Positions 25,343-34,614 of a DNA stretch of 64,000 nucleotides are shown here, piece after piece (within the stretch, counting starts at the first letter, position 1; each line of letters starts with the position of its first letter). Source of the stretch: Thermogemmatispora tikiterensis (GTDB lineage Bacteria; Chloroflexota; Ktedonobacteria; Ktedonobacterales; Ktedonobacteraceae). The stretch is taken from contig NZ_MCIF01000002.1 of assembly GCF_003268475.1 (NCBI RefSeq), forward strand, positions 450,015-514,014. Reading direction: 5' to 3'. The notes below the pieces were generated by a model. The model had not been told where the DNA came from. It worked only from the letters and a program-made list of their open reading frames with translations, and searched no databases. A program made the translations under genes and the position numbers.

Positions 25343-27292
25343 TCATCCTCCTTCCTGCCATGAGAAAACTGCTCCGCTCAACGGCTCACTAGTGATGGCA
25401 ACCTGATGTCGAGACCTGCGTATAACTGGTGCCTGACCGCTGGCCAGAAGTGTGGTCGCAGCCGGGGGGAGCGCCACCGCTGGCAGCACGACAGTTTGAG
25501 GCTGCTCGCTCAGGTTGAAGAGCACCAGGGCATCGCCTCGCTCCAGATGTGGGCCGCCGGCCTGGGTGCGCACGTAGGCATAGGTTGCCTGGCTCGTATC
25601 CAGGTGGACGACGCGACGCGCACCGTAGGTCAGAACCGGCAGGGCGCGCCGCAGGCGGATCAGGGACCGGTAAAAGGCGAGCAGCTCCTGATTCCAGTCT
25701 TCTGGGCGCCAGGGCATAGCAGCGCGGGCCTCGGCATCGCCGCCAAAGGTTTTCGTTGAGATGTCAGCACGTTGGGACATGCCGACCTCCGTCCCGTAAT
25801 AGATGATGGGGGTTGGGGCAAGCGTGAATTGGCAAAGGGCCGCCAGCTTGAGCAGTTCCGGACGATTGCCGGTAATAAAGAGGAAGCGATTCATATCGTG
25901 GTTATCGAGAAAGCTCGCGCGGGCGGGGCCGTCCGCCATATAGCTCTCGTAGGAGCTGAGGAAGCGATCGAAGCGACCCAGGTCCCAGGTGTGGACGCCG
26001 AACGTCGAGCGTAGGGCTGCTGCCAGCGGGAAATCGAGGACCGCATCCAGTCTGCCATGATAGCGGCGTAGGGCATCGGGTGTATCGGTGACCTCGCCCA
26101 GCAAGAACACGTCGGGTCGCAGACCGCGGGTAGCCTGGCGAAACTCACACCAGAAATCCATGCTGTGGCCGATGGCATGATCAAGGCGGAAGCCATCGAC
26201 ACCGTACTCGCTCAACCAGTGCAGGGCGCTGGCGATAATATGGCGTCTGGCTCCCTCGCTCTCTGATCGCAGGGAAGGAAGGCTGGGAACAGCGTCGAGG
26301 AAGGTGCCATAGCGATCGGGCCAGCGCTCGAAATAGAACCAGTCATGAGAGGGGGCCTGACGATCCATCTGTGCGGCCACAAAGGCGGGATGATGCCAGG
26401 AGACATGAGCCGGCACGAAGTCGAGCAAGACGCGCATGCCACGGGCGTGAGCCTCCGCCATGAGAGCCTGCAGGTCGGCGCTGCTGCCCAGACGGGGATC
26501 AACGCGAAAGTAGTCGAGGGCATCGTAGCGATGGTAGCTTTCGGCCAGGTGGAGCGGGGAGAGCCACAGGCAGGTCACCCCCAGCTCTGAGAGATAGGGC
26601 AGGGCGGCGCGGACGCCATTCAGCGTGCCCCCGTGCAACGCCTGTGGGTCGCTCTCGGTAGCAACATGGCCATCGGCGGCATCGCTGCGGAAGCGATCGA
26701 GAAAAATCTGATAGATGACGGCCTCTGTCGCCCACGAAGGCGGACGACGCTGCTGCTCTTCTTCGACGAGGTAGGCGAAAGTAGTGAAGGCCCGCTCACC
26801 CGAGAAGTGGAAGGCAAAGCCTTGGCCGTCCTGGGCCCAGATCTCCGGCTCCGGCTCCTCGGCGGGAGGAGAGCCGGGACGGGCCAGCCAGCCGGCGATG
26901 CGGTAGCGCACGCACGTGCCGGCTGGCTGACCGGGGATGCGAGCCAGCCAGTGGGTGATATAGCCAGCGTGCGGGTCCCAGCTCACGCGGGCGCGCTCCA
27001 TCGGCAGGGCCGTCGACGAGCGATCGGGGCGGCTACCGTCGACGGTGTAGTAGAGCACGGCGCGCTCGATGGGCACTTCCTCGCCGCTGGCCGCCCAGAC
27101 TTCGACTGGCTCGCCGGGGATAGGAGCCAGGGGCAGAGTGGTATTATCATGGCGAAATTGAGTGCGTTGAGCTGTCCAACGGATGAGGATCTCGCTCAGG
27201 GGCAGGTCACCAGGCACCGCCGCCATCTGCTCGGCGTCCGGCTCCGACTGCGCAGGTACTGCATCCGTGGCCGACTCAAAGATGTCTGGCAT
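25343..27292 (-). CDS. Cytoplasmic GH13 enzyme (neopullulanase/cyclomaltodextrinase-like)
   Basis: The 649-residue product has no signal peptide. An N-terminal beta domain of about 170 residues, with YYTVDGSRPD, precedes the GH13 barrel: region I DFVPAHVSWH (291-300), nucleophile Asp371 in GVDGFRLDHA, acid/base Glu400 in FLLGEVTD and region IV FLDNHDMNRF (His465, Asp466), all intact. A beta domain C follows. This architecture and lack of export signal suit hydrolysis of imported maltodextrin or cyclodextrin. It lies 36 bases after the MarR gene and ahead of the transporter genes. Alpha-amylase or trehalose-related specificity cannot be ruled out. Confidence 0.85.
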   Translation of the reverse strand: MPDIFESATDAVPAQSEPDAEQMAAVPGDLPLSEILIRWTAQRTQFRHDNTTLPLAPIPGEPVEVWAASGEEVPIERAVLYYTVDGSRPDRSSTALPMERARVSWDPHAGYITHWLARIPGQPAGTCVRYRIAGWLARPGSPPAEEPEPEIWAQDGQGFAFHFSGERAFTTFAYLVEEEQQRRPPSWATEAVIYQIFLDRFRSDAADGHVATESDPQALHGGTLNGVRAALPYLSELGVTCLWLSPLHLAESYHRYDALDYFRVDPRLGSSADLQALMAEAHARGMRVLLDFVPAHVSWHHPAFVAAQMDRQAPSHDWFYFERWPDRYGTFLDAVPSLPSLRSESEGARRHIIASALHWLSEYGVDGFRLDHAIGHSMDFWCEFRQATRGLRPDVFLLGEVTDTPDALRRYHGRLDAVLDFPLAAALRSTFGVHTWDLGRFDRFLSSYESYMADGPARASFLDNHDMNRFLFITGNRPELLKLAALCQFTLAPTPIIYYGTEVGMSQRADISTKTFGGDAEARAAMPWRPEDWNQELLAFYRSLIRLRRALPVLTYGARRVVHLDTSQATYAYVRTQAGGPHLERGDALVLFNLSEQPQTVVLPAVALPPAATTLLASGQAPVIRRSRHQVAITSEPLSGAVFSWQEGG

Positions 27293-27328
27293 CGTAGCTG
27301 TCCTACCTACCTACTAGCGCAAACTAGA

Positions 27329-27799
27329 CTAGGATGGGGTGCTGCTCGCCTCGGACGAGGCCGCTTCTATCTCGGCGATCTCGGCACTGACAACAGTGCG
27401 CAAGCGCTTGAGCATGGCAATAAGCTGCCGCTCCTCTTCGCTGTTCAAGATGCTGAAGCGGCGGCCAATAGCCTCTTCAATGGCGGCCTGGGCCTCGCGG
27501 CGCCGGGCGACGCCTGCTGCTGTCAGCGTGACGCGCTGTGAGCGGCGATCGCCAGGGTCGGGGCTACGGGCAATGAGGCCCTCGCTTTCCAGATAATCTA
27601 CCAAGCGGGTGACCGTGCTCCGTTCGCACAGCAGGCGTTCGCTGAGATCCGTCAGCCGCCAGCCCTCGTCGGTATCGAGCAGGAGCAGAGCATTGTATTG
27701 CAGCGTGTTCAGACGAAACTGACGGAGGACCAGGCGGTCGGCGTGGTCAAGCAGCAAGCTCAGCTCTTGAAAGAGACGGTAGTCCTGGTAGTCATCCAT
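27329..27799 (-). CDS. MarR-family transcriptional regulator
   Basis: The 156-residue product is a MarR winged-helix protein: WRLTDLSERLLCERSTVTRLVDYLESEGLIARSPDPGDRRSQRVTLT covers the recognition helix and wing, with the diagnostic D-x-R-S/R of the wing. It is the first gene of the alpha-glucan operon on the minus strand. TTGTTGCAA repeats in its upstream region are candidate binding sites for autoregulation. MarR control of starch genes is less common than LacI control, so a non-sugar inducer is possible. Confidence 0.85.
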   Translation of the reverse strand: MDDYQDYRLFQELSLLLDHADRLVLRQFRLNTLQYNALLLLDTDEGWRLTDLSERLLCERSTVTRLVDYLESEGLIARSPDPGDRRSQRVTLTAAGVARRREAQAAIEEAIGRRFSILNSEEERQLIAMLKRLRTVVSAEIAEIEAASSEASSTPS

Positions 27800-27870
27800 G
27801 CGCTTGGCGTGCCCCTTTCCGCAGCAGCGCGGCTCGCTGGGTCAGTGGCTTACCTGGCGAGGCCGCGATT

Positions 27871-27908
27871 TGTTGCGATTGCAATTGTTGCAATAAATAT
27901 TGTTGCAA
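27871..27908. promoter_or_regulatory. Repeated TTGCAA motifs, candidate MarR operator and promoter
   Basis: TTGTTGCAA occurs at 27885-27893 and 27900-27908 in an AT-rich island, with related TTGCAA/TTGCGA units at 27873-27884. TTGCAA is itself palindromic. The array lies about 75-110 bases upstream of the MarR start, where its promoter is expected. Binding is inferred. Confidence 0.45.
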
Positions 27909-28102
27909 AAGCAAGTATATATGAGGGGCAGCCCTTTGTCAAGTCTCATGGGGGCCGGCCTGCCGATTCGCGCTCGCTGGGTCTCGGTGCCAGGGAGGTT
28001 GCTCCAGCTCGGCTCTTGGGCTTGCGAGTTACCCAAAGGGATGCTACATTACCCAGAAAGTTACTCAAAGAATGGGCTTGATTCTGGTAGGAGGTCTGGC
28101 GA

Positions 28103-28390
28103 GTGCCTCTGCGTTATCCCGTGCTTATAGAGACGTGGCTCTATCCCGCGGAGGGAGGTGTGCCGATCGCTGTTGAAAGTCCGGACTGGTTTGCCTGGCT
28201 ACAAGTGCATTCGGCTTTTACCTATCAAGAGGGAGCGCTGCGTTTTGCCGTGCGCTGCGAGCAGCGGGCGGAGGGACGCTACTGGTATACGTACAAGCGG
28301 GTGCATGGGTACTTGTTCAAGTGCTATCTGGGGCGCAGTCAAGATCTGACCCTGGGGCGTCTGCGTGAGATTCTGTTTCGTGGCCTCCAG
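28103..28390 (+). pseudogene. N-terminal remnant of a LuxR-type multidomain regulator
   Basis: The first roughly 95 codons (PDWFAWLQVHSAFTYQEG, RYWYTYKRVHGYLFKCYLGR, QDLTLGRLREI) resemble the N-terminal module of the large LuxR-family ATPase regulators of Ktedonobacteria. After about residue 95 the similarity ends and the frame runs on through DNA that carries an antisense methyltransferase remnant. The whole ATPase, repeat and HTH region, normally many hundreds of residues, is missing. The remnant probably arose by deletion. Identification rests on my memory of this N-terminal pattern. Confidence 0.5.
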
Positions 28391-28559
28391 GGATTGGGAG
28401 TGGGGGCGCTGGCAGGGCTTATTCATTGGCATCGGAACGATCGCAGCGATAGTTGGGCCGCTGACTGGGGAGGCGATCACAGACGGCACGGTAACAACCA
28501 GACCAGCTGCTGGCTGGCGCCGTGGCTCCGCAGCGCTGTACCCATCGCACGATCGGGGA

Positions 28560-28737
28560 TTGATGTCTCACGGCCACTGGCAAGCAGACGCTGATCGAGG
28601 GCCGCTTTCACAACGGTTCCTGATCCCATCGTGGAGTCGAGCACGGCGCTGCCAGCGAGAAAGCGCATCAGCTCGCGCGGGGCCACCTCGGAGGCCATAC
28701 GTGCTGGAAATGGGTGCGCAAGCTCTAATTCTGTCAT
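28560..28737 (-). pseudogene. 5' fragment of a DNA methyltransferase gene
   Basis: The frame from an ATG at 28737 reads MTELELAHPFPARMASEVAP and then VLDSTMGSGTVVKAAL. It is clearly similar to the N-terminus of the intact methyltransferase at 61275-62459 (MTDLKPVHPFPARMAPEVAL, VLDPMMGSGTVLRAAI). Similarity stops after about 58 codons; the catalytic TSPPY part is absent. Motif I also has Pro changed to Ser. It faces the LuxR remnant, and both lose their 3' parts at the same junction, so one deletion probably truncated two convergent genes. Confidence 0.7.
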
Positions 28738-29097
28738 GATGACAACCCTGCCTGGTCCTTTCCTCGGCCCAGTGCGACGCAAAAGATCCCCGGTCTGGCC
28801 ACCGCTGTCAGTGCCTTGTCCTGGTGGAGGGGAGCGCTCTTCAATCACCTATTGCTGTAAGTAAGAATAAGTAAGAAAGAGAGGCAGCTTAATTGTATTA
28901 AGCCATGTCAGCAGTCACTTGACCGCCTTATCTGCCTTTGCTGCTGGTACTCTTCCATAAACATGACCCCTGATGGATGGAACGTGCCGACCCGACGGTT
29001 TTTTTCCGCAGGTCGGCACAAGTGGCCCGGGAAGGCAGGAGAAGTACGGATTGCGAAGGACACGCTCAGAGAGTTCAGCCCGAGCGCGTCAGGGCTA
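28738..29097. other. Intergenic region without recognisable gene
   Basis: 360 bases between the methyltransferase fragment and the DUF1028 gene stop. A short stretch of GTAAGAATAAGTAAG-type repeats (about 28858-28876) is the only feature. No credible reading frame. Confidence 0.4.
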
Positions 29098-30039
29098 TCA
29101 CACTCGCTGATCCTGGATCAACGTGAGCAGCTCCGGGTCATTGGGGATCAGTCCGACAGCAGCCAGGCGCGGGACCAACTCCGTCCAGCCTGGCTTACTG
29201 GCAAAGACCTCCCGAAGCAGAACCAGCGCCTGCGGGAGCTCCCCAGCCTGAAGCAGGATCGCCGTCCCGCGAAACTTGAGATCGACGTTGTCGGGATCAA
29301 GAGCGAGGGCTTGCCGGAACAGTCTGATCGCCTCGTCAGGCTGCTGCGCCAGCAGCCGCTCATTGCTCTGCTCGAACAGCAGCCAGGCTTTACGGATCGT
29401 CACCAGGCGTCTGAGTTCGTCAACAGGGCGAGGGTGATCCTCGACGCGTACGTCGAAGAGGCGTTCACGCCACGGTTGCTCTGTCCGCTTCCCTGAGACA
29501 ATGACTATGGCAGCTGCTTGCTGACCGCGAATGTCGCCGCCCGCGGCCTGGGCCGCCTCCAGGGCTGTGAGCAGACGATCGCAGAGGTCGCCTGTGCTCT
29601 CCTCATAGGCTCGTTTCATCGCTGGCCAGACGCCATCGTTGACCATCATATTGGCCTGGACCGCGAAGCCGTCGCCGCTCAGGTGGCCGGCGGCGGCAAC
29701 GCAGCGCTCTCCCGTGTGAACGGCAACGCCACCGTGGGCATCCACCAAAGCAACCTGACGAATCTCGCGTTCCTCATCGCCTTGGAGCAAGCGCTCCAGC
29801 GCCTGAGCGGCGCTCAATCCTTGTCGCATAAGGGCCAGTCCTTCGGGACCGTAGTCCGTATTGACAAAAGCTTGCGTAGCAACAGCTCCCACGCCGGCCT
29901 CGGCCCAGGGAACCACGCTTCCCACGCCGAAGTAGTACGATTGCACGGCAACACCCATCTGCCCGGAGGCGCGATCGAGGGCCACAATGGAATAGGTGTG
30001 AGCCAATGGCTCGCGGCGAAGGAAAGAAGAGCGATCCAT
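29098..30039 (-). CDS. DUF1028-family Ntn-hydrolase-like protein with C-terminal helical repeat region
   Basis: The 313-residue product begins with the DUF1028 domain: TYSIVALDRASGQMGVAVQS, GVGAVATQAFVNTDYGPEGL, QVALVDAHGGVAVHTG and GDGFAVQANMM, continuing to about residue 220 with a glycine/alanine-rich AAIVIVSG strand. The family has an Ntn-hydrolase fold; no reaction is established. The last 90 residues (LLAQQPDEAIRLFRQALALDPDNVDLKF) are TPR-like. The ATG at 30039 is preceded by AAAGGA; an earlier ATG at 30099 would overlap the upstream gene. It lies 31 bases after the membrane-protein gene and is probably cotranscribed with it. Confidence 0.75.
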   Translation of the reverse strand: MDRSSFLRREPLAHTYSIVALDRASGQMGVAVQSYYFGVGSVVPWAEAGVGAVATQAFVNTDYGPEGLALMRQGLSAAQALERLLQGDEEREIRQVALVDAHGGVAVHTGERCVAAAGHLSGDGFAVQANMMVNDGVWPAMKRAYEESTGDLCDRLLTALEAAQAAGGDIRGQQAAAIVIVSGKRTEQPWRERLFDVRVEDHPRPVDELRRLVTIRKAWLLFEQSNERLLAQQPDEAIRLFRQALALDPDNVDLKFRGTAILLQAGELPQALVLLREVFASKPGWTELVPRLAAVGLIPNDPELLTLIQDQRV

Positions 30040-30070
30040 CTTTGTTTCTGTCCTTTCCGATCTGTTCAGG

Positions 30071-30859
30071 CTATGAGGCAGCTCCAGCCGGTGTGACATC
30101 GCGCGCTTTGGTGTCAGCGGCTGGCTGCTGGCTCAGTTGCAGCCAGAGCGCGGCGGCCAGGAAGCAGGCTGCTCCCAGCGGGCCATAGGGGATCACGTGC
30201 GTTGTCCCAAAGAGCATAGCGGCCAGTGCAAGCAGGGTTGCCACAGGGCGCCCGCGATTGAGTCCCAGCACGGCGAGAGCCACGAGAGCTACGGCTCCCC
30301 ACCAGAGCAGCGTACCTGAGCTGCCGCTGGCAACGCCCCAGCCGACGAGGGCGAAGCCGACCACTGCTAGCGCCGTGACCGCTAGCCGCCGACCCGGTGG
30401 GGTGATGGCTACCGCTGCTGCCAGCAGGCTGATGCCCCAGGCGGCAGAGCCGAGGGTGGCCAGGATATTCGCCGTGCTGCTGGCCCAGTAGGCTTGAATG
30501 ATGGGTTCGACGACGGCGAGCTGCTCCGGTGGCAGAGTGCGAGCGGACTGAACCAGGGTCCCGGTACCAAGACCCACCATTGCATCAAAGGCGGCATAGA
30601 GGGGGATAAATGCCGCGATAGCGCCCTTGCTCACCGTGGCAGCCGGACCGCGCCAGTCTTCTATCAGCAAGTAGGCGGCCAGACCCAGCAGAGGAAAGGC
30701 GGCCAGATTGAGAAAGTGCAGCACGAGCCACCAGCCTCCCTGATGCAGCAGAGCGTGATAGACATTGGGATAGGCCGAGACGACGGGATGACCGAGATTG
30801 ATCGTCCCTACGAGGAGCGGAGCCCCAAAGAGAACGATCAGGCGCAATACCTTTTTCAT
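30071..30859 (-). CDS. Multi-pass membrane protein, unknown function
   Basis: The 262-residue product has about seven hydrophobic helices: near residues 5-22 (LRLIVLFGAPLLVGTINL), 45-65, 78-96, 128-150, 160-180, 185-200 and 215-240. The C-terminal tail is polar. The ATG at 30859 follows GAGGGA. No family was recognised. It shares an operon-like arrangement with the DUF1028 gene; nothing indicates whether they act together. Confidence 0.65.
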   Translation of the reverse strand: MKKVLRLIVLFGAPLLVGTINLGHPVVSAYPNVYHALLHQGGWWLVLHFLNLAAFPLLGLAAYLLIEDWRGPAATVSKGAIAAFIPLYAAFDAMVGLGTGTLVQSARTLPPEQLAVVEPIIQAYWASSTANILATLGSAAWGISLLAAAVAITPPGRRLAVTALAVVGFALVGWGVASGSSGTLLWWGAVALVALAVLGLNRGRPVATLLALAAMLFGTTHVIPYGPLGAACFLAAALWLQLSQQPAADTKARDVTPAGAAS

Positions 30860-31044
30860 GAGCAAATCCCTCTTGAGAGATGACATGTGCGATGACATGC
30901 TTCTAAACCGCTCTCAAGAGAGCGTAACAGCTGTCCTTTAGACGTACATCGTCAGAAATGACTGACTTTCTCGTCACTCGGGGAGGCTCAGCGACGGTGG
31001 TGGAATAGTCAAAATTGACCAAAGCAACATAAGTCTGGCCTGGC

Positions 31045-34000
31045 TTAATCCAGCAGCCCATGACGAATAGCGAAGACAGCGGCAGCTGCGCGGTTATCAA
31101 CCCCGGTCTTGTTGAAGATGTTGCGCAGATGATTGGCGACCGTGCGCTCGCTGATCACCAGGATTTCAGCGATCTGGCGATTGCTCTTTCCTTGAGCAAC
31201 AAGGCGCAGGACCTGGCCCTCGCGGGCACTGAGGCCAGCGGGAAGAGGCTGATGGGCCAATCTGGTTGAGCGATCCGGGCGGCCAGCGGCGCGCTCATGT
31301 GGATGGACCCACTCCTGCCACTGTTGCTGCAAGAGCTGCGCCAGGGTAGGGGTACCAGTACTGATGCTGAGTGCCACGGCCTCTTCCAGGCGTAGCCGGG
31401 CCTGGGCAATTCCCTGGGGGCCGTCGCGCACAAGCACGAGGAAGGACTGCGTTCCCAGGGTCGCAGCCAGCTCGAAGGAGAGGCTGAGGCGCCTGGCGGC
31501 GGCCTCGGCGCGCGCGAGGTGGGTCTCGGCGGCAGCGGTCTCCCCCGTCAGGAGGGCCAGCTCCCCAAGGAGACGATCGACCAGAAAGGAATGGAACTGA
31601 CCGCGAAAAGGAAGCAGACGGGGGTAGAGGCGTGTGGCCCAGGTCTGGTCGGCAAGCACCGCGCTGGTGGCGGCCATGAAGCAGAGGGCGTGCGCCAGGG
31701 GCATGGACTCCGCTGGCAGAGGGGCCACGAGCGTCTCCAGCTCGGCGAGGCAAGTACGGGCCTCCTGCTGTTTGCCCTGAATGGCCTGGACGAAGCCGAG
31801 GCCGCCAAGCCACCAGGCCAGCGACTGGGAAGCGTGCTGGCGATACCAGACGAGAGCTGTCTTGATAAGATCTTCGGCCTCGCTCAGATGCCCGCGCGGG
31901 GCCAGGAGCAGACCGCGCGTCCACTGCAGCAGCGCCGCTGGCTCGGGGCTGGCGAGCTCCTCAACCACTGACTGACTTCTGTCCAGCGCCTCATCGGCCT
32001 CGGCCCACTGGCTGCGCAGGGCGTAGCTAGAAGCCAGGTGCGTATAGAGGTGCCGCAGCTGATAAGGATCATGGCAACGGCGAGCGTACTCAAGCCAGAG
32101 GGGAAACAGCTGGGCGCGCCGATCAAGTGCGCCATGCCAGCCATAGGCCATCGTCAGGCAAGCACAGCATTCCGAGACCTCCAGCGCCTCACCCAGGGAG
32201 ATGGCCAGCGAGAGGGCCTGCTCCAGTAGCGGCAGGCCGCTCTCTATCTGATTGGTGCGTACCAGCAGATTGCCCAGGGCGCGGCAAGCTGCCGCTTCTA
32301 GTCGTCGCTCGCCGAGCTGGCGGGCCAGATCGAGGGCACGCTCAAGACAGGTGAGCGCCGCCTCTTGCTGGTGCAAGCTGAGGATCAGCAGTGAACCCAG
32401 CTCGACCAGGGCCTCGACGGTCTCGGCGGTGGTCTGGGCCGAAAGCTCCGCGACAGCCTGCTCCAAGGCCAGCCGGGCCGGGCCGATGCGTTCCTGGCGC
32501 CAGTAGGCGCGGCCCAGCCCCAGCGCAGCACAGCCGATCAGGTGTTGCTCGCCGTGACGGCGTCCCCATTCCTGGGCGCATTGGAAGGCGTCGATGGCCT
32601 CCTGCCAGGCGGAGGCCAGCAGAGCTGCTGCACCCAGTTCGAGGAGCCAGGGACCACGGCGCGGGTCGTCCGCACTGAGGAGCTGCAGGGCCGTCTGCTG
32701 ATGAGCCATCGCTTCTGCAGGGGCATAGGTCTGTAGAGCCTGCTGGGCGGCGCGCTGGGAATAGGTGGCGCCACGCTCGACCTCGCCACTGCGAGCGAAA
32801 TGGAAAGCCAGCTCTGCCAGTTGCTGAGCGCTGGTGGAAGCATGCGCGCGCGCAAGGCGGAGCTCCAGCTCCTGCCCGATGCGTGTGTGCAGGCGCAGGC
32901 GGCGCACGGCTCTCACCTCCTGATAGAGGCACTGGCGAATCGTATCGTGGCTGAAAGCAAAGGGGGTGGGAGCGGTGGTAGCGGTCGGAGGCAGCTGGTG
33001 AATCAAGCGAGCCTGTACAGCCTCGTGCAAGCATTCCTCCGCGCTCTCTTCGTCCTGGCCTGTCACTCTGGCCAACAGGGCCAGGTCAAAGGTGCGGCCA
33101 ATGATCGACGCGCAGCGCAGCAGCTCGGCGGTTGCTGGAGCCAGGCGGGCCAGCCGCTGGCGAACGGCGTTCAAAATACTGGGCGGCAGCAAAGGAGGAT
33201 GAGGGGCCACCAGATAGAAGGCGCCGCCGTCCTGTTGCTGGGCAAGAGCGCCACTTTCAAGCCAGCCACGGAGCAGCTCCTCGGCCAGAAATGGATTGCC
33301 CTCGCTCTGAGCGGCCAGCAGCCTGCTGACGGCAGGGTCAACAGCGGCGCCGAGGTAGCCCGAGGCCAGCGCGGCCACCGCTGTGGCAGTCAGCGGGGCC
33401 AGGGTGATAGGAGTCAGCAGCCGCAGACGCGCTAGCTCGGTCAGAGCGCGCTCGAAAGCGGCGCGCTGCATCAGCTCGCCGTCGCGGTAGGCCCCCACGA
33501 TCAGCAGGCGTGTGTTGGTCTGATGCTGGGCCACGTGGCAGAGCAGATCAAGACTGGCGCGATCGGACCAGTGGAGGTCGTCCAGGATCAGCAGTAAAGG
33601 CCGGGGAGTGGCGATCGCGCTCAGAAAGACGCCGACTGCTTCGAAGAGGCGGAGGCGGGCCTGCTCGGGAGGCAAGGGGTAGCTGCTGACGGACTCTCCC
33701 AGGCGTAGGGACAGCTCGGGGAGGATGGTAGCCAGAACGGAGACCATAGTGCCAGCCTGGGCGCGTAGCTCGTCGGTGGAAGCGCTGCGGATGTGTTGAC
33801 CGAGAGCCTCCAGGAACGGCAGGTAGGGAGGCATCCCCTCGGCATCGGAAGCCCCTCCCTCCAGCACCGTGGTCCCCTGCTGGCGGGCACAGCGAGCAAT
33901 CTCACGTAAGAGCCGCGTCTTGCCAAGACCTGGTTCGCCTGCCAGGAGCGCCACCTGCAGGCTACCAGCGCGGCTCTTCGCCTCAAGGCTTCTCAGCCGG

Positions 34001-34062
34001 GCGAGTTCACGATCACGTCCGACCAGCGCTGTCTCGTCATGAGAAAGACCGTATTGCTGCAT
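31045..34062 (-). CDS. LuxR-family AAA-type ATPase transcriptional regulator (MalT/LAL-like)
   Basis: The 1005-residue product has an N-terminal AAA_16-type ATPase: LVGRDRELARL at residue 18, Walker A LLAGEPGLGKTRLLREI near 40-56 and Walker B LLLILDDLHWSD near 155. A long helical repeat region (about 380-900) carries TPR-like units, and the C-terminus (about 940-1000) is a LuxR HTH: LSAREGQVLRLVAQGKSNRQIAEIL followed by ERTVANHLRNIF. Length and domain order fit LAL regulators. It is a single gene with no divergent partner that would show its regulon; the nearest metabolic genes are the alpha-glucan operon 4 kb away. Confidence 0.9.
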   Translation of the reverse strand: MQQYGLSHDETALVGRDRELARLRSLEAKSRAGSLQVALLAGEPGLGKTRLLREIARCARQQGTTVLEGGASDAEGMPPYLPFLEALGQHIRSASTDELRAQAGTMVSVLATILPELSLRLGESVSSYPLPPEQARLRLFEAVGVFLSAIATPRPLLLILDDLHWSDRASLDLLCHVAQHQTNTRLLIVGAYRDGELMQRAAFERALTELARLRLLTPITLAPLTATAVAALASGYLGAAVDPAVSRLLAAQSEGNPFLAEELLRGWLESGALAQQQDGGAFYLVAPHPPLLPPSILNAVRQRLARLAPATAELLRCASIIGRTFDLALLARVTGQDEESAEECLHEAVQARLIHQLPPTATTAPTPFAFSHDTIRQCLYQEVRAVRRLRLHTRIGQELELRLARAHASTSAQQLAELAFHFARSGEVERGATYSQRAAQQALQTYAPAEAMAHQQTALQLLSADDPRRGPWLLELGAAALLASAWQEAIDAFQCAQEWGRRHGEQHLIGCAALGLGRAYWRQERIGPARLALEQAVAELSAQTTAETVEALVELGSLLILSLHQQEAALTCLERALDLARQLGERRLEAAACRALGNLLVRTNQIESGLPLLEQALSLAISLGEALEVSECCACLTMAYGWHGALDRRAQLFPLWLEYARRCHDPYQLRHLYTHLASSYALRSQWAEADEALDRSQSVVEELASPEPAALLQWTRGLLLAPRGHLSEAEDLIKTALVWYRQHASQSLAWWLGGLGFVQAIQGKQQEARTCLAELETLVAPLPAESMPLAHALCFMAATSAVLADQTWATRLYPRLLPFRGQFHSFLVDRLLGELALLTGETAAAETHLARAEAAARRLSLSFELAATLGTQSFLVLVRDGPQGIAQARLRLEEAVALSISTGTPTLAQLLQQQWQEWVHPHERAAGRPDRSTRLAHQPLPAGLSAREGQVLRLVAQGKSNRQIAEILVISERTVANHLRNIFNKTGVDNRAAAAVFAIRHGLLD

Positions 34063-34390
34063 GTTCCTGCTCTCTGCTTGTTACCAGCGGCATGACTCTG
34101 CTGTCTGGAACATGCCGTGTCTGACCTGTTCGCCAGCCAACAGCGTACTCGAAGTGGGAGCGAAAAGCAAGCCCGACGCACCTTGATGGCAGAGCCGAGA
34201 CACGTACCTCCAACTGATCGGACAGACGGCCAGATAGTGGGGAGTGCTCAAGCTGATATCCTGTCTATTGTCGTGAATAGTATCAAAAAATTATTTTAGT
34301 ATATCATAACAATTATCTAGATAAAAATCTGTAATAGTTTGTGGTATTCGTGACTGCTGGCTCAAACAGCAATTGTCGTAGTTAATCTGA

Positions 34391-34576
34391 ATAAAGGCCA
34401 GTAAAAGGTGACCCACGATGCCCACGGGAAACGCCAGCCGTCGAGGGTGGAAGCGCGAAGCATAACCTGCTGACCTGGCTCCGGCCGTGCAGCTGGATAG
34501 CGACCGGTTCGTCGACAAGGCTCTCCTGAGGTTCAACTACCAGGCGAATAGAGGAAAGCACATCTTCCGTAGCCAT
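34391..34576 (-). pseudogene. Frameshifted N-terminal remnant of a BAAT-type acyl-CoA thioesterase
   Basis: From an ATG at 34576, with AGGAGGG eight bases upstream, the frame reads IRLVVEPQESLVDEPVAIQL, the N-terminal signature of bile-acid-CoA thioesterase/BAAT proteins. The expected continuation is found in a shifted frame near 34480-34391: EPGQQVMLRASTLDG then WRFPWASWVTFYW. The rest of the gene (the alpha/beta-hydrolase part) is absent. So the gene is both frameshifted and truncated, leaving a good start site in place. Family assignment is from the motif order. Confidence 0.55.
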
Positions 34577-34614
34577 AGTGAAGCCCTCCTTCCTCTTGGC
34601 TCTGAGCACTGGTG

